A stretch of 64,000 nt of DNA. Source: Akkermansia muciniphila (GTDB taxonomy: Bacteria > Verrucomicrobiota > Verrucomicrobiia > Verrucomicrobiales > Akkermansiaceae). Below are positions 48,153 to 58,079 of this stretch, piece after piece. Made by a program: the position numbers and the translations under genes. Below the pieces are notes generated by a model that ran no database searches, was not told the DNA's origin, and saw only the letters and a program-made list of their open reading frames with translations. The stretch covers positions 1,240,001 through 1,304,000 of the forward strand of contig NZ_CP156688.1 in the NCBI RefSeq assembly GCF_040616545.1, read 5' to 3'. How positions within the stretch are numbered: position 1 is the stretch's first letter; each line of letters begins with the position of its first letter.

Positions 48153-50240
48153 ATGTCGAACGAATACATCAACAGAGAGCTCTCCTGGCTGGAATTCAAC
48201 CAGCGCGTGCTGGACCAGGCCGTGAGAACGGACCTCCCCCTGCTGGAACGCCTGAAGTTCCTGGCTATTACCGCCTCCAACCTGGACGAGTTTTTCATGG
48301 TGCGCGTGGGAGGCCTCCAAATGCTGCGGCATTCCGGCTCCCGCGTGAAGGATATTTCCGGGCTCACCCCCACCCGCCAGCTGAAAGCCATCCGCGCCCG
48401 CGTGGGCCGCATGATTGAGGACCAGTACCGCCTGTTTCATGAGGAAATCCTGCCGTGGATGGAAATCAACGGCATCAACCCCCTGGCGATGGAGGACCTC
48501 AGCACGTCCCAGAAGCTGACGCTGGAACAATATTTCAACAACCAGATATTCCCGCTGCTGACGCCGCTGGACATGGATGCTCCGGAAGCTCCCGCCCTCC
48601 CGTCCCTCAAGCTGCTGATGGGCGTGGAACTGCGGGACAATGAAACCGGTGAGGTCCGCGCCAGCGTGGTGGCCCTGCCGGACGGCCTGCCGCGGCGTGT
48701 GCCCGTTCCCTCCGCGGAAACGGAACGCTACGTGATGCTGGAAGACCTGGTCCGGGAATGCATAGGCACCGTTTTCCCCGGTGAGACCGTTCTCTCCGCG
48801 GCGGTATTCCGCGTTACGCGCAATGGAGACATTGCCGTGCAGGAGGAGGACGCCCTGGACCTGGCGGATGAAATGGAGGAAGTGCTGGTGGCCCGCAAAT
48901 TTTCCGAATGCGTGAGACTGGAAATTGAATCCTCCGCTCCCGCCCCCCTTCATGACAGGATCATGCAGATCGTGGGCGCGGGGAAGGAGGAAACTTATGA
49001 CCTCAAGGGCCCCCTGATGCTTTCCGACTTCATGGAAATGGCCTTTGCCCCCGGCAATGACCAGCTGAAGGTGGAGCAATGGTCCCCGCAGCCGTCCCCT
49101 TCCGTGGACCCTGCCGCCAGCATCTTTGAAAACATCGCCAACGGGGACATCCTGCTCAACCACCCCTATGAAAGCTTTGAGCCCGTCCTGCGCCTGGTGG
49201 AGGAAGCCGCGGAGGACCCGGATGTGATCGCCATCAAGCAGGTGCTGTACCGCACCGCCAAAAACTCCCGCATTGTGGCCGCCCTGAAAAAAGCGGCGGA
49301 AAGCGGCAAGCAGGTGACGGCGCTGGTGGAATTAAAGGCCCGGTTTGACGAAGCCCGCAATCTGGAAAAGGCGGAGGAGCTCCAGCGTTCCGGCGTGCAG
49401 GTGGTCTACGGCGTCAAAGGACTTAAAACCCACGCCAAGATATGCCTGGTGGTGCGCCGGGAGCAGGGCATGCTGCGGCGTTACTGCCACTTCGGCACGG
49501 GAAATTACAATGAAACCACCGCCAAGATTTACACGGATATCTCCTACCTTACCTGTGACGACCAGCTGGGGGCGGACGCCTCCCAGTTCTTCAACTCCGT
49601 GACGGGGCGCACCAAGCTCATGCGCTTCCGCAAGCTGTACCCCTCCCCGGTGCTGATGAAGGCGCGCCTCATTGAGCTCATTGAGGGGGAGGCGGAGCGC
49701 GCGAGGCAGGGGGAACCCGCCCGCATCTCCGCCAAGATGAACAGCCTTCAGGATGTGGAAATCATTGACGCCCTGTACAGGGCCGCGGATGCCGGGGTGG
49801 ATATTGAACTGAATGTGCGCGGCATCTGCTGCCTGAAAACGGGCCCACGGCCCAACGGCAAGGTGATCCGCGTGGTCAGCATTGTGGACCGTTATCTGGA
49901 ACATGCCCGCATTTTCTTCTTCCACCACGGCGGCAACCACCAGCTCTTCATCGCCAGCGCGGACTGGATGACCCGCAATCTGGACAAGAGGGTGGAGCTG
50001 ATGGTGCCCGTCACCAACGGGAGGCTGGCGCGCCGCCTCAAGTCCGTCCTGGACGCCTGTTTCAAGGACAACGTGCAGGCGTGCAGCATCCTTCCGGACG
50101 GCACTTCCGAGCACATCGTGCGCAAAAAGGGCCAGAAAGCATTCCGTCTCCAGCAATACCTGACCAAGGAGGCGCGCCGACTGGCCAAGGACAAGGAGCG
50201 GGAACGCCAGCAGATGCTGGAGCCTCACACGCCGCACTAA
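48153..50240 (+). CDS. ppk: Polyphosphate kinase PPK1
   Basis: This 695-residue enzyme makes polyphosphate from ATP. The catalytic His is in KTHAK at residue 427 and the second conserved His is at 584 (YLEHARI); the distance of 157 residues equals that between E. coli His435 and His592. Also seen are the N-terminal ELSWLEFNQRVL, HPYESFEPV, LVELKARFDEARN and SADWMTRNLDKRVEL. It acts at the inner face of the membrane. It follows the Ppx-like gene and precedes an OprP-like porin gene by 87 bp, which fits a phosphate-handling locus. Confidence 0.96.
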   Translation: MSNEYINRELSWLEFNQRVLDQAVRTDLPLLERLKFLAITASNLDEFFMVRVGGLQMLRHSGSRVKDISGLTPTRQLKAIRARVGRMIEDQYRLFHEEILPWMEINGINPLAMEDLSTSQKLTLEQYFNNQIFPLLTPLDMDAPEAPALPSLKLLMGVELRDNETGEVRASVVALPDGLPRRVPVPSAETERYVMLEDLVRECIGTVFPGETVLSAAVFRVTRNGDIAVQEEDALDLADEMEEVLVARKFSECVRLEIESSAPAPLHDRIMQIVGAGKEETYDLKGPLMLSDFMEMAFAPGNDQLKVEQWSPQPSPSVDPAASIFENIANGDILLNHPYESFEPVLRLVEEAAEDPDVIAIKQVLYRTAKNSRIVAALKKAAESGKQVTALVELKARFDEARNLEKAEELQRSGVQVVYGVKGLKTHAKICLVVRREQGMLRRYCHFGTGNYNETTAKIYTDISYLTCDDQLGADASQFFNSVTGRTKLMRFRKLYPSPVLMKARLIELIEGEAERARQGEPARISAKMNSLQDVEIIDALYRAADAGVDIELNVRGICCLKTGPRPNGKVIRVVSIVDRYLEHARIFFFHHGGNHQLFIASADWMTRNLDKRVELMVPVTNGRLARRLKSVLDACFKDNVQACSILPDGTSEHIVRKKGQKAFRLQQYLTKEARRLAKDKERERQQMLEPHTPH

Positions 50241-50327
50241 CCCGGTCCGGAGCATTGTGGAGCCTGCGCGGCATTCTCCGGCATGCCTTCAACAGGTTCC
50301 GGCCCGGAACGTGTCTTTTCATGAGAC

Positions 50328-51623
50328 ATGTTTGCCCGCGTATGCTGTTTTTTCCTGATCGCGCTGGCTGGGGGGCACGGCTCTGCCTGGGCGGAAGGTT
50401 CGGCATGGCAGGCGTCCGGCCCTGCGGGCCCCGGCGCTTCCGTAAGGGCTCCTTCCCATCCGGCTGAGGACGGCCTGTACTCCCGTCTGAAGAAAATGCC
50501 GTATCTCTACGACAACAAGGACGCGGAATTCCTGAACCAGTTCAAGCTGCTGCTGACGGGGCAGTACCAGGGGGCGCAGGTTTCCCCTTCCGGAGCCAGC
50601 CGGTTCCGCAAGGGATCGCACGGCAGGGAAGACGAATGGCGGCGGCTCCAGATAGGGTTTGAAGCCGTGTTCTTCAAAAACCGCCTGACGCTGCACAGTC
50701 TGACCAACATAGGGGAGCTGGACGGCATGTACAAGGTGGAGGATGGCCGCTGGAGAAGGACGAAGACGGACTGGAGCATCTTTGAACTCTACCTGAAATA
50801 CAAGGTCAACCCCTCCTTCTTCGTGCGCGTTGGAAAAATCACCTCCAAAATGACTGCGGAATTCCGGGAGACGGCCAGTGAACTCAAGACCCTGGAACGG
50901 TCCGGCCTGGTCAACCAGCTCGGGACTATTTCCAGTTGGGGCATTGTGCTGGAAAATCCGCGTCAGGACGTGCCCGTAGGATGGGAGGCTTCCGTCTTCC
51001 TGAACGACACCAGCGACAGCCTGGCGCATGAAATCAGGTTTAATACGGCGGATAACGCCTTTGCCAAGGCCTCCGTCCATCTGGACGCTCGCGGCTTTCT
51101 GCCGGGGGAGAAAAGCCGTGTGTGGCTGACGTATGCCCACAACTTCACCCATTACGCGGGGCGCCCCCTGCCGGAGGATTCCTATTACTCCGGGCTTGGC
51201 GCCCGGGATGTGGCGGCGGTGGACTGGGTCATGTCCCGCGGGAAATTTTCCATGGTGACGGAGCTAATGTCCGGCTTCCGCGTGGTGGGGACCTCCCTGG
51301 GGGAAAATGTTTACGGCCTGGCGGTATTGCCTTCCTACAGGTTTTCCCCTCATCTGGAAGGCGTGTTTCGCTACCAGCTCTCCCATGGGCGTGACGCCGT
51401 GAAAATGTACGCCCGTTATATTCCTGCGGTGACCACGTATCCCAAATGGGTCAGCACGATGAATTCTTTTTACTTGGGCCTGAATTATTACTTTTTCCCG
51501 GAAGACCCGGACATGCTGAAATTGATGGCAGGGGGCGAATACACGACGACCAGCGGCGCGCCGGAAGGCGCCAGGTGCTTCAGCGGCTGGACCTGGTTTG
51601 CCGCCGTCAGGTTCCATTTCTGA
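50328..51623 (+). CDS. Phosphate-selective porin O/P-like outer-membrane protein
   Basis: This 431-residue protein has a signal peptide (about residues 1-22, ending SAWA). The mature part alternates aromatic and hydrophobic strands: [40 protein letters not shown] and FYLGLNYYF are typical of a beta-barrel. The last residue is Phe (VRFHF), as in outer-membrane proteins. It matches the porin O and P pattern, which includes phosphate/polyphosphate-selective channels, though this specificity is inferred. It follows ppk on the same strand by 87 bp, supporting a link to phosphate uptake. Confidence 0.8.
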   Translation: MFARVCCFFLIALAGGHGSAWAEGSAWQASGPAGPGASVRAPSHPAEDGLYSRLKKMPYLYDNKDAEFLNQFKLLLTGQYQGAQVSPSGASRFRKGSHGREDEWRRLQIGFEAVFFKNRLTLHSLTNIGELDGMYKVEDGRWRRTKTDWSIFELYLKYKVNPSFFVRVGKITSKMTAEFRETASELKTLERSGLVNQLGTISSWGIVLENPRQDVPVGWEASVFLNDTSDSLAHEIRFNTADNAFAKASVHLDARGFLPGEKSRVWLTYAHNFTHYAGRPLPEDSYYSGLGARDVAAVDWVMSRGKFSMVTELMSGFRVVGTSLGENVYGLAVLPSYRFSPHLEGVFRYQLSHGRDAVKMYARYIPAVTTYPKWVSTMNSFYLGLNYYFFPEDPDMLKLMAGGEYTTTSGAPEGARCFSGWTWFAAVRFHF

Positions 51624-51788
51624 ACGGGGAAGAGAGGGCTCCTTTAATTACGGGGCAGCAACACCCTGGCGATTAACATGCGGGAGCCGTTTATAACAAA
51701 TAGCTTGCCACGTCTTTTTTCTTATGCTAGGAAGACGGGGATTGGAAAAACCTGCTTTTTCCTTTCCCTCCCAACTCCAACCCCCCCT

Positions 51789-54700
51789 ATGATGAAACTA
51801 CTGTGTTCTTTCTGCCTGTGCATTCTTGCCTGCTGCGTTTCCGTGGCTCAAACGGCTTCCCTGCGTTCTACCGTTCTTCCCCCGCCCTTCATGAAAGTGG
51901 AGTGCCGCCAGGGGGAACGGCCCGTTTCCATTTCACGGGCGGAAATCAAATCCCGCGTGATGGATTTTCTGGCGGAAACGGAAGTGACGCTGGTTTTCCA
52001 TAATCCCAACACCCGCGTGATGGAGGGGGAATTGACATGTCCGCTTCCCTCCGGTGCCACCGTGCAGGGTTATGCTTTGGACATCAACGGCCGCATGGTG
52101 GACGGCGTGCCCGTGCCCAGGCAGAAGGCGCGCGTGGCGTTTGAAGAGGAAGTACGCAAACAGGTTGATCCCGGACTGGTGGAATGGTCCGGCGGCAACA
52201 TGTTCAAGACGCGCGTGTATCCCATCCCTGCGGGAGGCACGCGCACCGTGCGGCTGCGTTATTCCGCCGTCCTTCCCGTAGATGCCGGAGGCGTCCCCAC
52301 TCTCCGGCTTCCGATGAATTTCAAGGAAAAGCTGGACTCCCTCAAACTAAGGGTGGAGGTATTCGGCAGCCGGAGGCCCGTCGTGGTTTCCTCCCCGCTG
52401 GACAACGTGGAATTCAAGGGCTGGCGCCGTGCCTTTCTGGCGGAAAAGGAGTGGAACGGCCTCTCCCTGACGGAAGACCTGTTCATCTCCCTGCCGCGTG
52501 CGGAGGGTAAAGAGGCCGGGGCCGCGCGGGTATTCGTGGAATCTTCTGAAGGCAGGGATTATGCCGCCGTGATTATTCCCCGGCCTGTGCGGGCGGACAA
52601 AAAGAACGCCGTGGAAGCCGCGCCCGCGATAGAGCTGGTTTGGGACGCTTCCGGTTCCATGAAAGGGGCGGATGTCCGGAAATTCCTGGATTTTCTGAAA
52701 CGCTACCTTGCTTGCGGCAGAACCCCGGGGCAGCAAATCCGCATCAGCCTGACTGTCTTCCGGGACCGGATCATGCCTTCAAAAACGTTTGCGGTTACTC
52801 CGGACAACATGGACGAACTGGCCCGCGAATTGCTGGCTCTGGACTATGACGGGGCCACCTGTGACTGGAGCGCCGTTCAGGAAAGGCTGGCCGCCGGTTC
52901 CCGTGCCCGGGACTGCCTGGTTGTCAGCGATGGTTTTGCCAATTTCAGCCCCGTGCCGGAAAAGCGGGCGGCCAGCTCCGCTAACACTTTTGCCCTGATG
53001 GTGACTCCGCGCCAGGATGCTAATACGTTCGCGCGGATAGGCATCCCCGTGATTGACCTGACCAGCCAAACGGCGGAGCAGGCGGTGGAGCGCGTCGCCA
53101 GGGGGGAAGCGGCCATCCGTTACGCTGACGGGGGAAACATGCCCTGGGGAGCGTTTTCAAGGTATGAAGCCCCCGGAATGCCGTCGGATTCCATTCTTCT
53201 GCTGGCGGAACTGGAGCCGGGTTCCTACCGCGGGACGGCGGAGGTCGCCGGAGTGGACATTCCCGTGGAGGTGGACGCCTCCGGAGCGGAGCCGGGAACC
53301 ATGCTGAAGGCCTTGTATGCCCAGGCAAGGCTCCGGGAACTCCTCTGCCAGGCCCCCTCCGCCGCCAGGGATGAAGCTGTCGGGAAACTGGGGATGGAAT
53401 ACGGAATCGTGACGCCCGGCACCTCCCTGCTGGTGCTGGACTCCCTGGACCAATACCTGAAATACGGCGTGCGCCCTCCCGCTTCCGCTCCTGAACTGCG
53501 CTCGGAATATGACCGGAGGATGCTGAAACGCAGCCAAAGGGAGGACATGGCTGAAGAGACCGCAAAATTAAACCGCCTGAAGGCCTGCCTTGCTTCCTGG
53601 AAAAAGACGCAGGAATGGTACGGGAAGAAATTTTTCAATGCGGAAGAGATGGAAAGCATCCTGAAAGATGACCGGTTGAAACAGGCCTTGATTCATACGT
53701 GCCGGGGCAACGACCGGGAGGCGCTGGAGATTTACCGGAAAATACTGAAGGAAGAGCGCAATAACCGGACGGCCCTGAGGGGCGTCGCGGTCATGGAAAA
53801 GCGCCTCCGGGAAAAAGAAGCGCGGGCTGAAAAAGCCGCGGGGGAAAAAGTTGCCCGTGACGGGGAATTGACTGAGGCGAGGGCAAACTTGAACAGGGAA
53901 TTGGACCGGGAGCCCGCGGACATAGCGGGGAGCCTCCGTCTGGCCTACGGCTTTTATGACCTGGGGGATTACGGCAAGGCCCTTCTCCTGTTTAACAGGA
54001 TATTGGAAGAAGACCCGGGAAATGTTGCGGCCAGGAGGGGTGCGGAGACCGTCAACCGCAGAAAAACTGCCTACTACTCCGCGGCTTGTGATGAAAGCAG
54101 GAGCGCCATGCTGGCGGAAGTTGATTCCCTCTGGGAGCGTCCGGCCCAGTCCTCCCCGGGGGATGAAAATTCGGGGCAGTCCGCCCCAGCGCCTATTATA
54201 GTTCAAGGTAACAATATATCCGGAGATTCCGGTGCTGCCATCAGGGCGTCCGGAAGTTTTAATGAGGAAGCCGGGAGTTCTCCGGATTTCGCCTCCCCGG
54301 ATCTGCTGGGGAACGAGAATCCCGCTCTGGAAAGGCAAGGCATGGTAGGGTCCCTGTTTCTGGGAGGGGGAGAATCTTTCAATGGCTCAAAGGCCCGGGA
54401 ACGGGACGCCGGTTCTTCTCCCGTGATAAACGTGAAGGCGTGGGACTCCAAGGCTCCGTATCTGGCCGCTCTGGAGGCGGCTGACCGTCCTTTTGCGGTT
54501 TACATGAAGCTTAAGGAGGAGTACGGGGAAAGCCCCGGATTTTACATGGACTGCGCGGACTGGTTTGCCGGGAAGGGGGACAAGGCGCTGGCCGTCCAGA
54601 TCCTGTCCAACCTGGCGGAGCTGGAACTGGAAAACCGTTCCCTGCTGCGGATGCTGGGCTACAAGCTGCGGTACATGGGGGAACTCCGCCAGGCCAGGTT

Positions 54701-55502
54701 CATTTTTGAAACCGTAAAAACCCTGTTTCCGGAGGAACCCCAGTCTTACCGGGATCTGGCGCTGGTGCTGGATGAACTGGGAGAAGCCCGGAAGGCATTC
54801 GGCATGTACCGGGAGTTGCTGGAACGCCGGATGTCCAGCCGCTTTACCGGAGTGGATCAAATTGTGCTGGTGGAACTGAACCGGCTCGTTAGCCGGAGCA
54901 GGGCGGCAGGAGCGGAGCTTGATACCGGAGGGCTGGACCCGGCTTTTCTCCAGCCGGTGGAAGCTGATCTGCGCGTGGTCATCAACTGGGACACGGACGC
55001 GTCTGACATGGACCTTTGGGTCACGGACATCACCGGAGAGAAATGCTATTACAGGCATCAGCTGACCACTCACGGAGGCCATTTGTCCCGTGACGTGACG
55101 GAGGGCTACGGCCCGGAAGAATACCTGGTGCGCAAGGCTCTTCCCGGTCCCTACCTGATTCAGACGCACTACTATGGAACCCGGTCCCAGAAAATGCTGG
55201 CCCCCGTGACCCTGTATGCGGAAGTGTACACGGACTATGCCCGTCCGCAGGAAAAGCGGAAAACGCTGATGTTCCGCCTGAATGACAGGAAGCAGGTAGT
55301 GGACATCGGGAAAGTGGAGTACGGACAGGCTCTACGGGAAAATGGCGTGCGGGATTACCAGGTGAAAGCCGGGGAAACCCGGGCGTCCATTGCTGAGAGC
55401 CAATTGAAGGATGGGAAGCGTGCGGGAGAGGTCATCCGCCTGAATCCCTTCCTGAAGGACCGGGAGCCGAAAACGGGGGAGATCATTAAACTGCCGGAGT
55501 AA
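51789..55502 (+). CDS. VIT-VWA-TPR-DUF2135-LysM-like large secreted protein
   Basis: This 1237-residue protein has a signal peptide (about 1-22, CVSVAQ). Domains in order are VIT (about 40-165, with [21 protein letters not shown]), VWA (about 280-430, with a MIDAS motif DASGS from Asp286), TPR-like helices (about 590-780 and 890-1010), and a YfaP-like DUF2135 domain (about 1060-1180, [16 protein letters not shown]). A LysM-like C-terminus ends it ([17 protein letters not shown]). VIT/VWA proteins bind partners through a metal; LysM binds glycan. The exact role is unknown. A C7 run and a start MMK mark its leader. It follows the porin gene by 165 bp. Confidence 0.8.
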   Translation: MMKLLCSFCLCILACCVSVAQTASLRSTVLPPPFMKVECRQGERPVSISRAEIKSRVMDFLAETEVTLVFHNPNTRVMEGELTCPLPSGATVQGYALDINGRMVDGVPVPRQKARVAFEEEVRKQVDPGLVEWSGGNMFKTRVYPIPAGGTRTVRLRYSAVLPVDAGGVPTLRLPMNFKEKLDSLKLRVEVFGSRRPVVVSSPLDNVEFKGWRRAFLAEKEWNGLSLTEDLFISLPRAEGKEAGAARVFVESSEGRDYAAVIIPRPVRADKKNAVEAAPAIELVWDASGSMKGADVRKFLDFLKRYLACGRTPGQQIRISLTVFRDRIMPSKTFAVTPDNMDELARELLALDYDGATCDWSAVQERLAAGSRARDCLVVSDGFANFSPVPEKRAASSANTFALMVTPRQDANTFARIGIPVIDLTSQTAEQAVERVARGEAAIRYADGGNMPWGAFSRYEAPGMPSDSILLLAELEPGSYRGTAEVAGVDIPVEVDASGAEPGTMLKALYAQARLRELLCQAPSAARDEAVGKLGMEYGIVTPGTSLLVLDSLDQYLKYGVRPPASAPELRSEYDRRMLKRSQREDMAEETAKLNRLKACLASWKKTQEWYGKKFFNAEEMESILKDDRLKQALIHTCRGNDREALEIYRKILKEERNNRTALRGVAVMEKRLREKEARAEKAAGEKVARDGELTEARANLNRELDREPADIAGSLRLAYGFYDLGDYGKALLLFNRILEEDPGNVAARRGAETVNRRKTAYYSAACDESRSAMLAEVDSLWERPAQSSPGDENSGQSAPAPIIVQGNNISGDSGAAIRASGSFNEEAGSSPDFASPDLLGNENPALERQGMVGSLFLGGGESFNGSKARERDAGSSPVINVKAWDSKAPYLAALEAADRPFAVYMKLKEEYGESPGFYMDCADWFAGKGDKALAVQILSNLAELELENRSLLRMLGYKLRYMGELRQARFIFETVKTLFPEEPQSYRDLALVLDELGEARKAFGMYRELLERRMSSRFTGVDQIVLVELNRLVSRSRAAGAELDTGGLDPAFLQPVEADLRVVINWDTDASDMDLWVTDITGEKCYYRHQLTTHGGHLSRDVTEGYGPEEYLVRKALPGPYLIQTHYYGTRSQKMLAPVTLYAEVYTDYARPQEKRKTLMFRLNDRKQVVDIGKVEYGQALRENGVRDYQVKAGETRASIAESQLKDGKRAGEVIRLNPFLKDREPKTGEIIKLPE

Positions 55503-55510
55503 CGGCCACA

Positions 55511-55535
55511 GGGAGCCCTTGAAGAAAGGGCTCCC
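55511..55535. terminator. 10-bp stem-loop between convergent genes
   Basis: gggagccctt (55511-55520) and aagggctccc (55526-55535) form a perfect 10-bp stem around gaaga. It lies between the stops of the VIT/VWA gene and the first GT8 gene. No T-run follows on either strand. Confidence 0.6.
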
Positions 55536-55551
55536 GCTGCCAGGCGCGGGA

Positions 55552-56658
55552 TTACGCTTCTTCAAAAATGCGCAACAGGCGCTTCAGCAGATTGATTCTG
55601 GCCCTGCGCTTCCGGAAGCTTTTGCCGAACGAGAACGGCAGGTGCCATTGATTATGGCGGAGCTGGCGCCGCGTCCACTGCGTGAATTCCGCCAGCAGTT
55701 GGGATAAATGGGGCTGAAGGGCTGCGGTCTCCATGGCCGGTTTCCACCAGACGGCCGCGGACATGATGTACTCCTCAGACTTTTCAGGAAACAGCCACGG
55801 CTTTTTGGCGCCGATCATGTGGAATAGCTTCCAGGCCCGCAGGGCGTGAATGCCCGAGACTCCCGCAAATTCCGTACCTGCGATGGCTTCCTCAAGCCCG
55901 TCTTTTTCCAGTTCAAACTGGAAATGGTAATTCCATTCAATGGGCAGCGGGGAAATCTGCCGGTGGAAGACGATGTTCAAGGCATCCTGGTCCGGATGTT
56001 CCAGCATTTCATTATGTTCTTCAATGAAGCGGATCAGGCGGGATTCCGCATCTTCCTCCCTCATGCGGCCCAGGTCCAGGACCAGCACGCCGGAATTGAA
56101 ATAATGGAATGGATCGTGCAGGCCCAGGGGCTGGAGCTTCCGGAGCTGGCGCCGGGGATAGCCTGCTACCAGGCTGCTCAGCACGGCCGTATCCCGTATG
56201 GCGCCCAGGGGGGCGCCGTGGAGGTCCGCATCATAAAGCTCCGCTGCGTCTGCGTACAGGACGGTATCCGCATCCAGATAGACCATGCGGGCATGCCGGG
56301 GGAACAGGCTGGGAGCCAGCAGGCGCGCGTAAGCCAGGGCGGAGAACCGCCGGACATCCCGGTCATGGAGCATTTGCTCCAGTTTGCCGGGAATGGTCAT
56401 GAACTGAAGGGCCACGTTGGGATAACCGGAAACGGCGTTTTGAAGTCCCTCCATATGCTCTTCCTCCAGCCCGTCGTGCACTACCCATAGTTCATAGCTC
56501 CGGTGCGGGCTGGAGTGGCGCGCCAGGGAATGCAGGGTGACGGCCAGGCACATGGTCCATGCGGAGGTGACGGCGAACATGACGGCCACGGGAGCCTGTC
56601 CGGCGGGAGGGCCGGAAACTGTGTCCGGCATGGAGGAGGGAAGGGTGGAGGTGGACAT
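55552..56658 (-). CDS. Glycosyltransferase family 8 protein (downstream copy)
   Basis: From the ATG at 56658 this 368-residue protein has a GT8 fold: VAVMFAVTSAWTMCLAVTLHSL at the start, then the metal-binding YLDADTV and FNSGVLVLDLGRMR. GT8 enzymes use UDP-sugars such as UDP-glucose or UDP-galactose. It has an acceptor region IEWNYHFQFEL and ends with a basic tail (FRKRRARINLLKRLLRIF). It is paralogous to the gene 14 bp upstream (shared HSSPHR, YPR-like and NYHFQFEL segments). The two are co-transcribed from the divergent region at 57.8 kb. Confidence 0.88.
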   Translation of the reverse strand: MSTSTLPSSMPDTVSGPPAGQAPVAVMFAVTSAWTMCLAVTLHSLARHSSPHRSYELWVVHDGLEEEHMEGLQNAVSGYPNVALQFMTIPGKLEQMLHDRDVRRFSALAYARLLAPSLFPRHARMVYLDADTVLYADAAELYDADLHGAPLGAIRDTAVLSSLVAGYPRRQLRKLQPLGLHDPFHYFNSGVLVLDLGRMREEDAESRLIRFIEEHNEMLEHPDQDALNIVFHRQISPLPIEWNYHFQFELEKDGLEEAIAGTEFAGVSGIHALRAWKLFHMIGAKKPWLFPEKSEEYIMSAAVWWKPAMETAALQPHLSQLLAEFTQWTRRQLRHNQWHLPFSFGKSFRKRRARINLLKRLLRIFEEA

Positions 56659-56672
56659 GGTGTTAAAAGGGG

Positions 56673-57761
56673 TTATGGCCACAGGCCGTCGAAAACTGCC
56701 AGCCGGCGCTGAAGGGCTTTGATTTTTTCCCGGCGTTTCCGGAACTTCCGGCCCGGGGAAAAGGGGAGGCTCCACTGGTGGTGGCGCAGGCGGGAGCGGA
56801 GGGCGTGCGTGAATTGCCGGTACAGTGCGCGCAGTTCACGGCGGAAAGCCGGGGTTTGCCGGGCGACCGGCCACCAGAGCGCGAGGTACAGGCGGTGGTA
56901 GGTTTTCTCCATGTCCGGCGGCAGCCACGGCTTGTAATCGCCAACCAGATGGAAGAGCTTCCAGGAACGGGTTTCAAACAGGAAAGGGGCCTCCTCGAAC
57001 TCGGTGCCGGAGACAAGCTCCGCCATGCCCGCGTGGTGCAGTTCAAACTGGAAGTGGTAATTCCAGTTGATGGGCAGCGGAGTGATGCGCCCGTGAAGGG
57101 CGATGTTGATAATATCCTGGTCGCCATACGGGAAGGGCTCCGGACGGGACTCAAGCAGCCCCAGCAGCCTGTCTTCCGTCTCCTCTTCCCTCATTTTCCG
57201 CAGGTCCATCACCATCACTCCGGCATTGCAGTACAGGCGGGCGGAAGCCACCCCCATGCCGCTGATGCATTCCAGATGGGCCGGAAGCTGGCCCGTTCCC
57301 ATGCTTTCCAGGACGGCGCAGTCCCGGACGGCGCCTACCGGCGCGCCCTGCAGGTCCGCCCCGTAAAGTTCGGCCACATCTCCATTCAGCAGAACATCTA
57401 CGTCCAGATATACCAGCCTGTCACACCTGGGGAACAGGTCCGCTGCCAGCAGGCGCCCGTACGTAAGGGGAGAAAAGCGTCCGCAATCCCTGCCATTCAG
57501 AATGCGGAGCAGTTTTTCCGGAAGCATGGAGAATCCCAGTGAAACGTGGGGATAACCGGAAACGGCTTTTTCCAGTTCTTTCATCTGCCGTTTCTCCAAC
57601 CCCTGGTGGACGATGTGAAGTTCATAATTCCGGTGCGGGCTGGAATGCAGGCAAAGGGAACGGATGGCTACGGCCAGCGGGATAAGCCAGGAGGGAGTGA
57701 CGGCAAACATGACGGAAACGGGAGGTCCCTTCATGCTGGATAAGGGGGGTGCAGCCGGCAT
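56673..57761 (-). CDS. Glycosyltransferase family 8 protein (upstream copy)
   Basis: This 362-residue protein has the GT8 pattern: SVMFAVTPSWLIPLAVAIRSL, YLDVDVLLNGDVAEL (DxD as DVD), CNAGVMVMDLRKMR, GDQDIINIAL and NWNYHFQFELHHAG. It ends in a basic tail (FRKRREKIKALQRRLAVF). It probably transfers a sugar from UDP-sugar to a growing glycan at the membrane face. It is the first gene of the pair and starts next to the palindrome-bearing divergent region. The ATG at 57761 is preferred, with 57734 as an in-frame alternative. Confidence 0.88.
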   Translation of the reverse strand: MPAAPPLSSMKGPPVSVMFAVTPSWLIPLAVAIRSLCLHSSPHRNYELHIVHQGLEKRQMKELEKAVSGYPHVSLGFSMLPEKLLRILNGRDCGRFSPLTYGRLLAADLFPRCDRLVYLDVDVLLNGDVAELYGADLQGAPVGAVRDCAVLESMGTGQLPAHLECISGMGVASARLYCNAGVMVMDLRKMREEETEDRLLGLLESRPEPFPYGDQDIINIALHGRITPLPINWNYHFQFELHHAGMAELVSGTEFEEAPFLFETRSWKLFHLVGDYKPWLPPDMEKTYHRLYLALWWPVARQTPAFRRELRALYRQFTHALRSRLRHHQWSLPFSPGRKFRKRREKIKALQRRLAVFDGLWP

Positions 57762-57875
57762 GGGAAGAATTCAACAGGTCATGAAGAAAGGAGGGAAATG
57801 GACGTTCCTGACCCGGTATTCCCGGCATGGGATACTTCCGCGGTGAAAACGCCCCTATTACGTCCGGCCATCATA

Positions 57876-57890
57876 CGGATTTCAAATCCG
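57876..57890. repeat. Palindrome copy 1, GT8 side
   Basis: cggattt-c-aaatccg is a perfect 7-bp dyad with a 1-bp centre. On the minus strand it directly precedes TATGAT, a likely -10, so it lies where a regulator would block polymerase. Confidence 0.75.
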
Positions 57891-58036
57891 GAGGGAGTAG
57901 CTCTCCGGAGTGAAAACGTGAAACCCAAGGAAATAAAAGGAGCCGGGAAAATCCAGGGGCACTGTCCTGTCAAACCACGTTGCGCTATGGGGCACATCCG
58001 GTTATGTCTAGATACTTTCAAATGCGGCTGTTTGAA

Positions 58037-58066
58037 TTGACTTCGGATTTGAAATCCGGTTACATA
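58037..58066 (+). promoter_or_regulatory. Candidate promoter of the GT2 cluster with embedded palindrome copy 2
   Basis: TTGACT (58037-58042) and TACATA (58061-58066) are separated by 18 bp, and cggattt-g-aaatccg (58044-58058) fills this spacer. The ATG of the first GT2 gene is 13 bp past the -10. Confidence 0.5.
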
Positions 58067-58079
58067 GGAATTTCCTGGT

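Larger units (their letters stand above)
57762..58079. promoter_or_regulatory. Divergent control region of the glycosyltransferase locus with duplicated palindrome
   Basis: This 318-bp region drives the GT8 pair leftwards and the GT2 genes rightwards. It carries the palindrome CGGATTT-S-AAATCCG twice (57876-57890 and 58044-58058). On the right, TTGACT (58037-58042) and TACATA (58061-58066) flank one copy. On the left, TATGAT (57875-57870 on the minus strand) follows directly after the other. A further ccggag/ctccgg stem lies at 57888-57908. No ORF of note is seen. Confidence 0.6.

Noticed and set aside
57888-57908. Second stem (ccggag/ctccgg) as a separate regulatory site
   Set aside because: It overlaps the end of palindrome copy 1, has only six pairs and is not repeated on the GT2 side.
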